In this document: one piece after another, positions 30,106 through 41,238 of the stretch | Position numbering within the stretch: position 1 is the stretch's first letter | Layout: every line of letters begins with the position of its first letter | From: Prorocentrum cordatum | Taxonomy: Eukaryota; Sar; Dinophyceae; Prorocentrales; Prorocentraceae | Length of the DNA stretch: 64,000 bases | Direction of reading: 5' to 3' | NCBI GenBank assembly: GCA_963575745.1 | Contig: CAUYUJ010018060.1 | Coordinates: forward strand, 174,032-238,031 | Notes under the pieces: generated by a model | Databases searched by the model: none | Seen by the model: the letters and a program-made list of their open reading frames with translations, nothing else | Told to the model about the DNA's origin: nothing | Translations under genes and position numbers: made by a program

Positions 30106-31141
30106 CCCTTGCCCTGGGCGGCTGCCACCCGGCGAGGTCGTCGTCCGAGTCGTGGCCGGGCGGCGCCGGCGGGGCAGCGGCCTCTCGCGGGGGGCGGCCG
30201 CGCGCTGGGGCGTGGGGGGGGGGGGGGCGCAGGGAAGAAGCGCACCGCCAGCGCGCTCTTCGCCTTCGTCACCAATCACCACCAACGCCACCACCGCCAT
30301 CATCGGCACCATCATCGGCAACATAATCATCACCATCATCATCGTCGTCATCGTCATCAACATTCTCCTCCTCCTCCTTATCATACTCATCGTGAGCATT
30401 ATCATCAGCATCAACATTTTTTTCCGCCCGCGTCTGCTCTACATGACCTTCCGCAGCCTTCGGATCACGGAGCGAGCACCTGGATCAGATGCTTCCAGCG
30501 CGCGGGGAAAATCGCTGCCTCGGAACGCCTGCGCTACGTCAGCACCGCTCGCAGGTAAGAGGAACTCGGAGCAAAGTGCACGCGGGGAACGCAGCGGAGA
30601 AGGGAGGAAGGGGAAGACAGCACAAATGGAATCAACACTCAACGCCACACCGCGGCGGCTGCTATGGATTACCCTACAGCATCTACGCCGGTCGGAAAAG
30701 TCGTACGCTTGAAAAGATCCAATGTTGTCGCCCGGACAGCTTCAAGCTCTGTTCGAAACCCAGCTCAAGATAAAAAAGAAGCGTCTCGATAGGAACCGCC
30801 TCATCTGGTGAAACCGGGCAGAAAAGAAGGGGGCGAGAAGACACCAAGAAGAGGGAGGAGGACGGAGGAGGAAAAGGGCAAGACAGGCAAGCCGCAAAAG
30901 CGGGAGATGCAGGTATGGGTGCAAGCACTCGCCAAAGTTTGTAAATGAAATAACTACGGTGAAGAGGCGCAGCCGTGCCCCGCAGCATCGGAGGGCCGAC
31001 ATCCGGCGACGAGAAGACGAGCCGAGGGCGACGCGAAACGGCCCGTGGGGTCGGCCAAACGCGGCCGTGAGCTAAGCCCGCACACGCTGCCCATGCACAA
31101 AATTACACGGAGAGGCGGAGAAGGAAGGAAGGGAGGAGCAA
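30106..31141. other. Intergenic stretch with a short CAT/CCA tract
   Basis: CAT- and CCA-rich triplets at 30280-30420; the rest is mixed and purine-rich near 30830-30890. No domain found. Confidence 0.45.
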
Positions 31142-32647
31142 TCAAAGCAAACCTGAACATTGCATCGCACCGTCTGCACAAACCCGTCGCTCTTCAGGAT
31201 CGCCGCGTGCTGGTGGTACTCGTCGTAGTTGCTGGCCATCCTCCTCCTCCTCGGGCGCCCTGGTGACTGCTGCGGCTGCTGGGGCGGGTGGGGCTGTCGT
31301 GTTGGTGACGCTGATGCTTCTGCTCCGGCTGGCGCTGCTGGTCCAGAACGTGCCGACGGTGCTGGTATCGCTGGAGCTGCTGTTCCACTCTGTGCTGCTG
31401 GTCGCCGTCCGGCTGGTAGCGCCCGTGGTGCCGCTCTGACCTGCCCGACCGGCCGATGTCAGCGTAGAGCGGCCGCTGTCAGGCGTGGTGCCCTCTGTGG
31501 TGCTGCTGGGCCCACTCGCGGCTGTCCACGCAGGAATGCTGCTCTCTGTAATGCTGCCCCTGGTGCCGGTCGTGGTGCTGCCTACTGAGTGCCTGGTCCC
31601 CCTCGCGGGTGTCCGCGTAGAGCTGTTGCTGTCATGTGTACTGCTCTGGGTCGTGCTCGTCGCCCTCGCGGTGTTGCTCTCGGTCGTACTGCTCGCCGAC
31701 GTGCTCGGCGTAGTGGTGCTGCTGGTCTCGATCGTGCTCGTCACCCTCGTGGTGTTGCTCCCGGTCGTACTGTTCGCCGCTGTGATGGGCATAGTGGTGC
31801 TGCTGGTCTCGGTCGTGCTCGCCATCCTCGTGGTGCTGCTCTCGGTCGTACTGCTCGCCGACGTGCTGGGCGTAGTGGTGCTGCTGGTACCGGTCGTGCT
31901 CGTCACAGTCATGGTGCTGCTCTCGGTCGTACTGCTCGCCGACGCGCTGAGCGTAGTGGTGCTGCTGGTCTCGGTCGTGGTCGCCACCCTCGTGGTGCTG
32001 CTCCCGGCCGTATTGCTCGCCGGCGTGCTGGGCGTGGTGGTGCTGCTGGTCTCGGTCGTGCTCGTCACCCTCGTGGTGCTGCTCCCGGTCGCACTGCTCG
32101 CCGACGTGCTGGGCGTGGTGGTGCTGCTGGTATCGGTCGCGCTCGTCACCTTCGTGGTGCTGCTCTCGGTCGTACTGCTCGCCGACGCGCTGGGCGTACT
32201 GGTGCTGGTGGTCTCGGTCGTGCTCGTTACCCTCGTGGTGCTGCTCTCGGTCGTACTGCTCGCCGACGTGCTGGGCGTAGTGGTGCTGCTGGTCTCGGTC
32301 GTGCTCGTCACCCTCGTGGTGCTGCTCTCGGTCGTACTGCTGACCGACCCGCTGGACGTAGTGGCGCTGCTGGTATCGGTCGTGCTCGTCACCCTCGTGG
32401 TGCTGCTTTCGGTTGTGCTGCTCGCCGACGTGCTGGGCGTAGTGGTGCTGCTGGTCTCGGTCGTGCTCGTCCCCCTCGTGGCGTTGCTCTCGGGCGTACC
32501 GCTCGCCGACGTGCTGGGCGTATTGGTGCTGGTACCAGTCGTGCTCATCATCTGCATCAGCAAATGCATCATTATCACCACCATCAGCATCATCACCACC
32601 ACCACCGACATCGTCATCAGCAGCAGCATGAGCATCAGCATCATCAT
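31142..32647 (-). CDS. Candidate Ser/Thr-rich mucin-like repeat protein
   Basis: A 501-codon minus-strand frame. After a Met/Val/Leu stretch derived from CAT triplets it codes about eleven 27-residue units, typified by SSTTESSTTRVTSTTETSS then TTTPSTSA, specified by an 81-bp minisatellite. A non-repetitive Ser/Thr region follows (SIPAWTAASGPSSTTEG), then an acidic C-terminus (APEEEEDGQQLRR). Dense Ser/Thr with Pro is the composition of heavily O-glycosylated surface proteins. Against it: the same DNA is open in other frames on both strands, no convincing signal peptide is present, and the N-terminus comes from simple repeats. I judge this frame the most protein-like of the alternatives because its unit is conserved despite many third-position changes. 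Confidence 0.35.
   Translation of the reverse strand: MMMLMLMLLLMTMSVVVVMMLMVVIMMHLLMQMMSTTGTSTNTPSTSASGTPESNATRGTSTTETSSTTTPSTSASSTTESSTTRVTSTTDTSSATTSSGSVSSTTESSTTRVTSTTETSSTTTPSTSASSTTESSTTRVTSTTETTSTSTPSASASSTTESSTTKVTSATDTSSTTTPSTSASSATGSSTTRVTSTTETSSTTTPSTPASNTAGSSTTRVATTTETSSTTTLSASASSTTESSTMTVTSTTGTSSTTTPSTSASSTTESSTTRMASTTETSSTTMPITAANSTTGSNTTRVTSTIETSSTTTPSTSASSTTESNTARATSTTQSSTHDSNSSTRTPARGTRHSVGSTTTGTRGSITESSIPAWTAASGPSSTTEGTTPDSGRSTLTSAGRAGQSGTTGATSRTATSSTEWNSSSSDTSTVGTFWTSSASRSRSISVTNTTAPPAPAAAAVTRAPEEEEDGQQLRRVPPARGDPEERRVCADGAMQCSGLL
31660..32560. repeat. 81-bp minisatellite
   Basis: About eleven tandem copies of an 81-bp unit (GTCGTACTGCTCGCCGACGT, GTGGTGCTGCTGGT, CTCGTCACCCTCGTGGTGCT). 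Because 81 is divisible by three, all frames remain periodic. Confidence 0.9.
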
Positions 32648-33515
32648 GTCTCATCATATCATACCATGATCACCATCAGCATCAACATCATCACCACCAA
32701 TCATCATCATAATCGTCATCGTCCTCATACTCTTCAGCATCATCGTAAGCATCACCATGACGATCACCATCAGCATCATCACCTCGCCACTCAAGCCCAC
32801 GGGGTCACCCAGATAGCGTCGGTTATCCGAATCATCATGAGCATCATCATCAGCAACCGCCTAAGCAATATCATCATATTCGCCACTACAACCATCATCA
32901 TCATCGTCAGAATCATCATCATCATCACGATCATCACTAGCATAACTACCAGCATCATCAGCATTATCATCATAATCGTCATCATTAGCAGCATCATCAT
33001 TCGCGTCACCATCGTCATCATGATCAGCACCATTATCCTCGTCGTCATCCTCATCGTCGTCGTCATCATCAGGATCATCAGCAGCATCGTCACCATCGTC
33101 CTCCTCATCATCATCATCATCAGCATCATCAGCATCAGCATCCTCATCATCGCCGTCATCGTAACCAGCAGCATCATCGCCATCTGCACCATCATCAAAA
33201 ACAGCATAATCATCAGCAGCACCATCATTATCATCAGCATCATCAGCATCCTCATCATCATCAGCACCATCATCGTCAGCATCATGATCATATTAATGAC
33301 AATAACAATCATCATCACCATCAGCATCATCATCAGCAGCATCATCATCATCAACATCATCCTCATGGTTATCATCATCGTCAGCATCAGCAGCATCATC
33401 ACCAGCAGCATCATCATCATCGTCAGTATCAGCATCATCATCGCCATCACAGTGATAATCGGCGTGAACGTCGATGTCGGCCACGGCGTCGTCGTCGCCG
33501 TCATCATGACACATC
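32565..33515. repeat. CAT trinucleotide tract, 950 bp
   Basis: Interrupted CAT/CAG/TCG triplets. His/Ile/Met/Asp runs in the various frames are artefacts. Confidence 0.95.
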
Positions 33516-34286
33516 ATCTTGAGAAGGCTGCCAGAAGCGCACCCCGCCATGTCGCGAGTCCTTTTCCATCCTCCTCCGCCACCTCCTCCTCCTCCTCCTC
33601 CTCTCCCCAATCGCGACGTCAAAACAAATAAGACTGACGGTTTGTGCAAACATCGACCTCTTGTGGGCCATTGCCGGGCGCGGCGGTTATCCAACAACAA
33701 GCCGGGATGAAATTCGGCCCGAGGGGGTCGGGGGGACCTCTGGGTGTCTCCGTTGCGGAGAAGAGGACGTCGGAGGTCAGGGTATTCCTCTTCTTCTTCT
33801 CCTTGGAAGTAAGGCTAGGCTCCTCCTCCTCCACCTCCTCGTCGTCCTCTTCCTCCTCCTTGTCCTCTTTTCCTACGTTACCCCGACATCAAGCCTCGAA
33901 GATCCTTGCATCTTTCCCCCTCCCCCCCCTCCGGGCCTCAAGGCTGCGGGCACGCGGGTCGTCAAGACGCAGCCTCGATCCCTGTCCTCCGCCTCCTCGA
34001 GTTCCGGAGCTACAAGCATCGAGGATCACCACGCTTGGTCTCCCTGGGCCCCTCCGCATTGCCTGACGGAGGGGCTCCCGGGGCAGTTCCTAGTGAATGA
34101 GTCAGTGCCAGGGCGGCCGATTGACCCCGGGGGGAGCAGGCGAGCGGCAGAGCACCGGTGACTTGCTCCTGAGATCACCAGGCCCCTGCCGCCATCGTCC
34201 CAAGGAGGCCCACCGCTCCAGCCTGGACTGAGGGGGCCTTCCTGTCACCCGACTCCCAGGCCCGCGCTCGCTGCCCCTTCTGCTGC
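33516..34286. other. Intergenic stretch with short CCT runs
   Basis: CCT runs at 33570-33605 and 33815-33870. No gene recognised. Confidence 0.45.
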
Positions 34287-34418
34287 CCAAGAGGAGGGGG
34301 GGCGCAAGTCATGGCCGGCGGCACGTGCGCGGCCCAAGAGGGGGGCCAGGGACGTCCTGAAATACGACGAGGCGCCAGCAAATCTGGGGAGAGATATCAT
34401 GGCCCACGCCGTGATGTT
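34287..34418. repeat. Family G repeat, copy 1
   Basis: CCCAAGAGG then GGGGCGCAAGTCATGGCC, GCACGTGCGCGGCCCA and GATATCATGGCCCACGCC, all collinear with 38348-38482. Confidence 0.65.
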
Positions 34419-34646
34419 CACCCGTCCCCCTGGTCATCACCCCCTCTTGGCCGCCCCCGAGCATTCCACCTCTGGCTCTTCGGGCCGCGCGGGACGCGTG
34501 CGGGCCGGCCGGGCCCCGAGGTGGGCCTCCGTGGACGACGCTTCCGCCGCCGCCCCGCGCGGGAGCGAAGAGATGGAACAGGTCCTGCGCCTCGCCATCG
34601 CTCGGGCGTCGCCATGCCCCGTGCCTTTGTCGGCCTCGTGCGGGTA

Positions 34647-34822
34647 CAGTGGGGTCCAGTCCACAAGGGGCCTATTACAAGAAACCAAACCCTGGGACCC
34701 CAGGGCGTCTATTGATTTTGGTGTGAGAGTGTCGCGCTTTTCACGGCAAAACCATCGAAACCCAAGAAACCCAGGGCACCTTGGAGGCAAGCAGAGTAGT
34801 TCTTGGCATGGGCCCCCACTGT
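34647..34822 (+). mobile_element. Family B mariner-like MITE, copy 3
   Basis: 176 bp. Left TA then CAGTGGGGTCC; right GGCATGGGCCCCCACTG then TC in place of TA. The flanks on both sides carry the start of a family H element (GCCATCGCTCGG). Confidence 0.8.
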
Positions 34823-34823
34823 C

Positions 34824-35050
34824 CTCGCCATCGCTCGGACGTCCATTCCCGGTGCGTTGGTCGGCCTCGCGCGGGCACGCCGAGTTACGTAAGAAGCGTC
34901 GGGGGGGCGTCACCCCCGCCGACAACCCCACATCGACCTCCGTCACGGGCGGCTACCGCGCGCCGAAGGCGCTCCGACCCCGTCGCGGCGCGGCGACAAG
35001 GCGAGGTTGACCGAGAAACAGTACAGTGCACACGTCCGAGCGGTGCCAAG
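34824..35050. mobile_element. Family H inverted-repeat element, copy 3 (long form)
   Basis: CCATCGCTCGGACGTCCATT at the left; CACACGTCCGAGCGGTGCCA at the right. Its 227-bp length is longer than the other copies because of extra interior sequence. Confidence 0.6.
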
Positions 35051-36104
35051 ACGCACGATGGCATCGTGACCCTGCGCGCGGCTTGCGCGGGCCGCCAATG
35101 CGGCACGACACACTGGAAGAGTGGTGGGCGCTTGCGCGCGCCCGGGCACGGGCAGCTTACGCGACAATGTCGGTGCCACCGACCCCGCATCGCTCGCTCG
35201 AGGTCGGGCAGTGGAGATCCGCACTATGCACTCCTCAGGGCCGCCGCCTTGGCCCCCCCCTGGGTCCGTCCTCGCAAGTCTGTCGAGCAAACGGGCTGCA
35301 AAGACGATCCCAACAGATGGCGCATGGATTGCTTCAGGCCACTGGCCCCAGGAGGTCGCCTCGACGAACTCCCTGGGGGAAGCTGCTTCGTCCCAGACCC
35401 CATGTTCGGGTGTTGCTAGAAGTGCCTCTGGGCCAAGGTGCAGGAGAGCCCAGAATCGAATCGACAAATTCGGATCGGCGAACGACGATCGAAATGAGTC
35501 GGATCGGCGAAAATCGGCAGCCAAGTCGGGAAAAATCGAATCGACGGAAATCGGCAGGCTAGCAGCAGGCCTACATTGAGAAATCTGATCCCAAATCGGA
35601 GTCCGGAATCGAATTGAATCGGAATCGGAATCGGAAGCCACCGAAACCGAACCGACTCGAACCCGAGGAATCGAAATGAGCTCTGAAGGTGCCCCCGGGA
35701 TTTCCATGGAGGCCCCTCACCGCCTCCAGAGCACCCGTCACGAGGCCCCGGATGTCATTGCACCGGCCTTGCAGACGTGCTGCAGCGGATTTCTGCATGG
35801 ATTTCCGCGTGGATTTTTGCCCGAAATGGCGCGAAACACGAAGTGACTGTCGCGTGGATTCTTTTTGTTGGTCTTCACTCCTGGCCCAAAAAAATCCGCA
35901 CTAAATTCACCTCGAAATCCAGAACGAAATTCTCCGGGACATTCCAGGCCCATCCTATCGTTTTCCGAACGAAATTCGCTCTGCGATGTTGGCGGCATGA
36001 CAGGTGGCCCCAGGGGCTCCAAATGAAGCGAAAAGCTGGGGGCACCTCTGGCCCAGGGAACCTTTAGCAGCCCCCGGCATGTCGGCCTCCCCTGGGACTG
36101 GGAG
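35051..36104. other. Intergenic stretch with AATCGG-type and GGATTT-type units
   Basis: At 35440-35680 loose GAATCGGAATCGG units; at 35780-35960 repeated GGATTT.CGCGTGGATTT motifs. No gene. Confidence 0.45.
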
Positions 36105-36330
36105 GGGGAGGAGGAGGAGGAGGAGGAGGAGGAGGAGGAGGAGGAGGAGGAGGAGGACGAAGAGGAGGAGGAGGAGGAGGAGGGCGGGAGGAGGAGGAGG
36201 AGGAGGAGGAGGAGGAGGAGGAGACGGAGGACGAATGACGGAGGACGAGGAGGAGGAGGAGGACGAATGACGGAGGACGAGGAGGAGGAGGAGGAGGAGG
36301 AGGAGGAGGAGGAGCAAGAGGAGGAGGGGG
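36105..36330. repeat. AGG trinucleotide tract
   Basis: Interrupted AGG repeat with a duplicated GACGGAGGACGAATGACG segment. Confidence 0.9.
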
Positions 36331-37255
36331 AGGAGGTCCGGGAGACTGGAACCGAGAGAGAAAAGACGCAGGGATGACCGAAGTCAAGCCGCTGGGGGTC
36401 TGGGACTTCTATCGTAACGACGATCCTCTAAGACGAGGCGAGGAGGAAGAGAACATTGAACCGAGATAATTCGGATACCTCTCGTTCTCTGGGAAAGGGC
36501 GGACTTGCGGAATGTGTCGAGCGGCATAGTCGTTCCAGAACGTTCCAGAACATCCTGAGACCGCTCTGAAACGCTTTTGAACAATTTGCGGAGCTTCGTC
36601 CTAGTCGTGCATTGTCCCTCCACCCCAGACCCCAGCACATCGGGCGTTCTATGCGTGGACTCCCCAGAGGTCTGGACCCCTTTCATGGGACAGACGTTTC
36701 ACCCTGGATATGTGTTGTGCGGTCCTGGGGCCCGAAACCAGACCGCATAACAAGCAAAACAACATAAAGGGAACGGCCGCTTCGACTGCTCCAAAAAACT
36801 GCTACATCGTGAAACCTCTCAAGCAGAACTAATCCCCAACCTTCTCTTGCATGATCCAAGCCAGACCGATATGCGGGGCCCCAAGGCCAGACATTGCGAC
36901 CTCCCTATTTCACGGTTCCCCTTGCGACGGGAGGTATGATGACCCCAATCCCTGACTTGTAGGACTTCTGATAGGCCGCAAAATTTTTGGCTCAGCTTGG
37001 AGATATACGATGTGGGGGCGCCAATCCTCTATACGAAATCGTCCCAACAGCCCTGCTGACGGTGCAATCCCGAGTCCCCTCTCCTTGCACGGCGGCCTGG
37101 TTTTCAACCGGGGGGGGGCTCGGCGAAGTGGGGGCGAGAGGCCCTCTGTGACCTTCCCCTGCAATGTTGGAAGCCTGGACATGTTCACCAACACCAGCAC
37201 AAGGGGGTGCCTCCACCGGGGGAAGCTGATCCTGAATTTTGATGCCAGTGGCACG

Positions 37256-37290
<35 letters not shown>

Positions 37291-37618
37291 CAACCCAGGA
37301 AACACAAATCCAACCACCGTCACCAACTTCCCCTGGTGGAGGCAACCGCCGACACCCGGAAGGCCACTCACGGAAGCTTTGGTCGTCACCATGGCGTCCA
37401 ATCGCGTGCAAAGCGGAGAGAATGCATTCCCCGCATGGCGCCATAGAGAGTTATTGGACGCTATAGAATATCTGAGCGCTCTTCGGCGCTACTGGGCGCT
37501 ATTGGGCGGTACTTGGCGCTAATGAGCGCTACTGGGTGCTACTCGCAAATTGACATTTAAATCTAGGATGAGCAGAATTTTCCGTGACTTACGATCTGAA
37601 ACCTATATTGTGGAAGCC
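36331..37618. other. Intergenic stretch with TC microsatellite
   Basis: A TC repeat at 37255-37290 and loose GGCGCTACTGGGCGCTA units at 37470-37540. No gene recognised. Confidence 0.45.
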
Positions 37619-37811
37619 CGAAATGGGTACGGAAAGAATGGGTACAATGCCCAACAGCAAATGTTGTCCCAAACCAACAGCGGCCGCTGTTGGGCAAGCG
37701 GCCTTCTGTCTCAAATGAACACAGGCCGCGGCGGCGCGGACAGCGAGTCCTGTTCAAAATGAACAGGAACTGCTGTTGGGCATCGTACCCATTCTTTCCG
37801 TACCCATTCCG
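37619..37811 (-). mobile_element. Family E inverted-repeat element, copy 2
   Basis: 193 bp, the best-preserved copy. AATGGGTACGGAAAGAATGG starts the left arm and CCATTCTTTCCGTACCCATT ends the right. The arms pair nearly perfectly for about 45 bp through GCCCAACAGCA and TGCTGTTGGGC. An internal CCTGTTC...GAACAGG hairpin lies near the right arm. Confidence 0.85.
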
Positions 37812-37932
37812 TTCGTGCCGATATATGCCCTCAGATCCGCCGGCGCGAAACATTGAAATATCGTGAGAAAAAACAAAAACACGACCAGAGCCCTGGACCT
37901 CATCTTCCTGCGTCAATTTTCGAGCCCGATCG

Positions 37933-38015
37933 ATATGTGAGGGCCCTGGGGCCCGAAACCAGGCGGAAACGCCTGGCTCGAAAGAATTGAGACGCCAGGA
38001 TCTCAGGGACTTACT
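37933..38015. repeat. Family Z repeat, copy 1
   Basis: GTGAGGGCCCTGGGGCCCGA through GACGCCAGGATCTCAGGG; matches 46497-46580. Confidence 0.55.
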
Positions 38016-38105
38016 ATCTACGGTGAGATGCTGTTGCATAGCGTGTCGCCCCGGCGTCACTGTCACGCTACGCCCTGTGGGACGTTGAAGCCTGGGGACT
38101 GGGAA

Positions 38106-38167
38106 GTGGATAGCATGTCGGGCCAAAGCGTGGTGGGCCAGAACCAGAGGAGCGACACGCTATCCAC
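38106..38167. repeat. Inverted repeat
   Basis: GTGGATAGCATGTCG pairs with CGACACGCTATCCAC, one mismatch; a third copy of the GCATAGCGTGTCGC arm lies at about 38036. Confidence 0.7.
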
Positions 38168-38204
38168 AAGTTTCCAACCACAGAACCTCTATATCGGCGG
38201 TGAG

Positions 38205-38325
38205 CAAGGGGGGGAAGTGAGAAGGAGAAGGCCCTCTCAGAAGGCGGCGGGGCTTCTCAGAAGCCCTCCGGCCTTTTGAGAAGTTTTCTCTGTTCCTTCG
38301 GGGAAGGCTCAGAGAACTTCTATCG
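38205..38325. repeat. Family F, partial copy 2
   Basis: CGGCGGTGAGC then GGGGGGGAAGTGAGAAGG and CTTCTCAGAAG units, lacking the right arm. Confidence 0.65.
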
Positions 38326-38347
38326 GGGGCGACCAAGAGGGGGGCGT

Positions 38348-38482
38348 CCAAGAGGGGGGGGGGGCGCAAATCACGACCTGCGGCATATGCGCGGCCCAGT
38401 GGGGGGGGCAGGGACGTAACGAAATAAGAAGGCACACCATGAAATCTGAGGAAATATCATGGCCCACGCCATGATATCCACG
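38348..38482. repeat. Family G repeat, copy 2
   Basis: Collinear with 34287. Ends in the palindrome ATATCATGGC..GCCATGATAT. Confidence 0.65.
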
Positions 38483-39645
38483 ATAGCGCCAGGAAACCTC
38501 GAAAACTCGAAACCTCGACCTTCGAAACATTGAGCCCCTCATTCTGGTCCCCCGGCGGGGCGGGCCTTCTCAGAAGGCTCGGAAGGCCTCGGGACCCCCG
38601 AGACTTGTCCTAAAGCCTGAAGCTGGAAGGCCTCCCAAGCTGGAACGCAAACGCCCGGAAACCTCGGACTTCCCCACCCAGCCGGGCCGGCCGCCGACTG
38701 TTGGTCTCCGATGATTGCCACGATAATGGCCCCGAACCCCTTGGGAGGGGACCCAAGTTAGGAGGGCCAAGAGCACTGGGGATAGGGGCTCTTGTCTGCG
38801 GAGGTATCGAACCAAACCGCCCAGAATTGATATCCCTCATGCGAAGAAGGGGACCTCAATGAGGACACGTCTTCGCTGCGTTATTAAGGTTGAAGGCTGG
38901 GGTTCTTCTCTGCTCGATGATCTGGCACTGCCGCGCTCGCCGCCGCCGCCGCCGGCCTTGGCCGCCGCGCCCGCGCCCGCCGCGGGGGCCGGGTAGCCCC
39001 CCAGCGGGGCCGGCGGCGCTCTGCCCGCCACCGAGCCTCGGAGCCGGCCGCCGTCGGGGTCGATCGTCGGTCGTCAATCGTCGGGGTCGTCAATGACGAC
39101 ATGTTGTCAGTAATCGATCGTCGATCCTGAATCGCCGCCAATCGTCGTTTCGTCAAGCGACGAAAAGTCGTCAACCGTCAGTCGTTGATCGCCGACCGAG
39201 GTTTGGGTCGGCAATGGACACCCCCTCCCGTGGCGCGCGGAGGCGCAGGAGGCACAGCCAGGGGGGCGGAGTATCGACCCAAGATGCCCGCGCGGACCTC
39301 CCGAAATGTGTCGGGGGGACGGACGCCAACTGAGCGACGATCAGACACGGGTCTTACGCGACTCTCCCGCGCCCCAAGGCGGCCCGACGAGGACAGCGTC
39401 GTGCCGATCGCAGACCACACCCTGGCGTAACCGCCCGATCGCGAACCACACCCCGGCGTAACCGCACCCTTTCTGAGCGCCGACTGGACGCCCCCGGGCG
39501 CGCACCGAGGGCCTGCCGCCCCGCACCGCGTGGGGCGGCGAGCGCGGCTGGGCTCTCTGGGCGCCCTGAGGTGGCGGCCCTGCGCGGCGCGCACGTCGCC
39601 GCTCGCGCCGAGAGGGTCGCCCGAGCCTGCGGATCGCATCGGATG
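38483..39645. other. Intergenic stretch with a family I fragment
   Basis: 39225-39305 resembles the right part of family I (GCCCGCGCGGACCTCC). ATCGTCGGTCGTCAATCGTCG units near 39060-39190. No gene. Confidence 0.45.
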
Positions 39646-39732
39646 ATCCTCATCCTCCTCCTCCTCCTCCTCCTCCTCCTCATCCTCCTCGTCATCATCA
39701 TCCTCATCCTCATCCTCATCCTCATCATCATT

Positions 39733-39805
<73 letters not shown>

Positions 39806-39824
39806 GCATCAGCATCAGCATCAG

Positions 39825-39856
<32 letters not shown>

Positions 39857-40157
39857 GCATCATCATCAGCAGCAGCATCATCAGCATCAGCATCATAACC
39901 ATCATCATCAGCAGCATCATCATCGGCCTCCTCATCAACACCAGCAGTATCATCAGCAGCATCATCATCCTCATCAGCACCACAACCATACTACCACCAG
40001 CGTCATCAACATCATCACCATCATCAGCATCAGCATCGTCAGCATCAGCACCATCATCAGCATCATCATCATCAGCAGCATCAGCTGCAGCAGCAGTCGT
40101 CGTCATCGTCATCATCATCATGATCATGATCATCATCATCATCATCATCAGCATCAC

Positions 40158-40190
<33 letters not shown>

Positions 40191-40380
40191 AATCAGCATC
40201 ATCATCATAATCATCATCATCATCATCATCAGCATCCCCATCAGCATCAGCATCACCATCAGCATCAGCATCAGCATCAGCATCATCATCATCATCATCA
40301 GTATCATCATCATCAACACCATAATCGGCATCATCCCATCCTCAACATCATCATCACCATCATGATCAGGGGGAATACGG
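39646..40380. repeat. CAT trinucleotide tract, 730 bp
   Basis: Interrupted CAT/CAG triplets; reading frames are artefacts. Confidence 0.95.
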
Positions 40381-40387
40381 TACGCCC

Positions 40388-40767
40388 GACATGGACACAT
40401 AGGATAAACATGGTACGATAGCCAACAGCAAATACTATCCAAAACCGACAGCGGCCGCTGTCGGGCAGGAGGTTTTCTGTCTCCAATCTCCAATGGAAAA
40501 CGCCCGTGTCCACGCCGACAACGATTCCTGTTCTGACTACCTGCCAGACCACCCCAAATCAACCTGAAGACCCGAACTTCGGGTTGGGGGGGGGGGGGGG
40601 CACAGGTTCCATGTGTTTGCTCCATGTTCCCCGACCCGCCCTTAAAAAAATTGGAAACCGAAGGCAAATTGAGGCCGTTGGGTTGGGGTGGTTTGGTGGG
40701 CGGAGATGTTCGGAATTGGCATGAACTACTGTCGGCCTTCGTGCCCAATCGCTCCGCACACGTGTCG
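40388..40767 (+). mobile_element. Family E copy 3, split by a family C element
   Basis: Left part 40388-40533 follows copy 2 (GCCAACAGCAAATAC, CCGACAGCGGCCGCTGTCGG). After the inserted element the alignment resumes at 40707: TGTTCGGAAT, GAACTACTGTCGGC and TTCGTGCCC correspond to TGTTCAAAAT, GAACTGCTGTTGGG and ATCGTACCC in copy 2. Confidence 0.75.
40534..40706 (+). mobile_element. Family C inverted-repeat element, copy 2
   Basis: 173 bp. TGACTACCTGCCAGACCACC at the left and GGTGGTTTGGTGGGCGGAGA at the right. Flanked by TGTTC at 40529-40533 and 40707-40711. Inserted in family E copy 3. Confidence 0.85.
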
Positions 40768-40849
40768 ATCGCACCTCGGCCTCTGAGCGCCCTCGCAGAG
40801 GTCCCAGGACCGTCAACAACGGCTCGGGACAGAAAGTCGGTCCCAGGGA

Positions 40850-41013
40850 ATGGGTCGGGCGTGTCCTCCTACAGGCGGATTTTGGATGACAGATAAAAAA
40901 TCTAAAAATGCTCCAGAACAGCCCACAAATAGTAACCATGCCGTCCCCGATGTTTGAAACAATGTTTAACTATTCTTGGTTATTCCTCCTTAAGAGGGAC
41001 AAGCCCGATTTAA
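40850..41013 (+). mobile_element. Family A inverted-repeat element, copy 4
   Basis: GGGTCGGGCGTGTCCTCCTA at the left, AAGAGGGACAAGCCCGATTT at the right. A 12-base direct repeat GGGAATGGGTCG lies at both boundaries (40846-40857 and 41019-41030). Confidence 0.75.
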
Positions 41014-41037
41014 TTCCGGGGAATGGGTCGACACCAC

Positions 41038-41233
41038 TGGCAACTCACGGGAGCCTCCCATCTCATCTTGCTGGCTCCCTCAAACCGACGCTGACCGACA
41101 CTTATCGACGCGCTAATCGACTCTAGATCGTCGCTTCTCCATCGACTGCCAGACGCTGAGTGCACGCTGATCCACTCTAGAGACGGACTTCCGAGGACAC
41201 AAAAGTTAATAAACCTCCCATGAACTGCTACCG
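41038..41233. mobile_element. Family K inverted-repeat element, copy 2
   Basis: TGGCAACTCACGGGAGCCTC at the left, AACCTCCCATGAACTGC at the right, with TCGACGC-type units inside. Directly followed by a family B copy. Confidence 0.65.
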
Positions 41234-41238
41234 ACGTA

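Noticed and set aside
31485-32669. Hydrophobic Val/Leu repeat frame on the plus strand as a membrane protein
   Set aside because: It is the complement-strand shadow of the 81-bp minisatellite; repeated VVLLADVLGVV units lack any topology-breaking charge pattern.
32565-33515. His-rich and Met-rich long frames resembling metal-binding proteins
   Set aside because: Direct product of CAT triplet repeats; same in all CAT tracts.
36977-36997. CCGCA...TTTTTGGCTCAG as a relict leader
   Set aside because: 14 of 21 positions with mismatches in the core spacing; too weak, and no coding region downstream.
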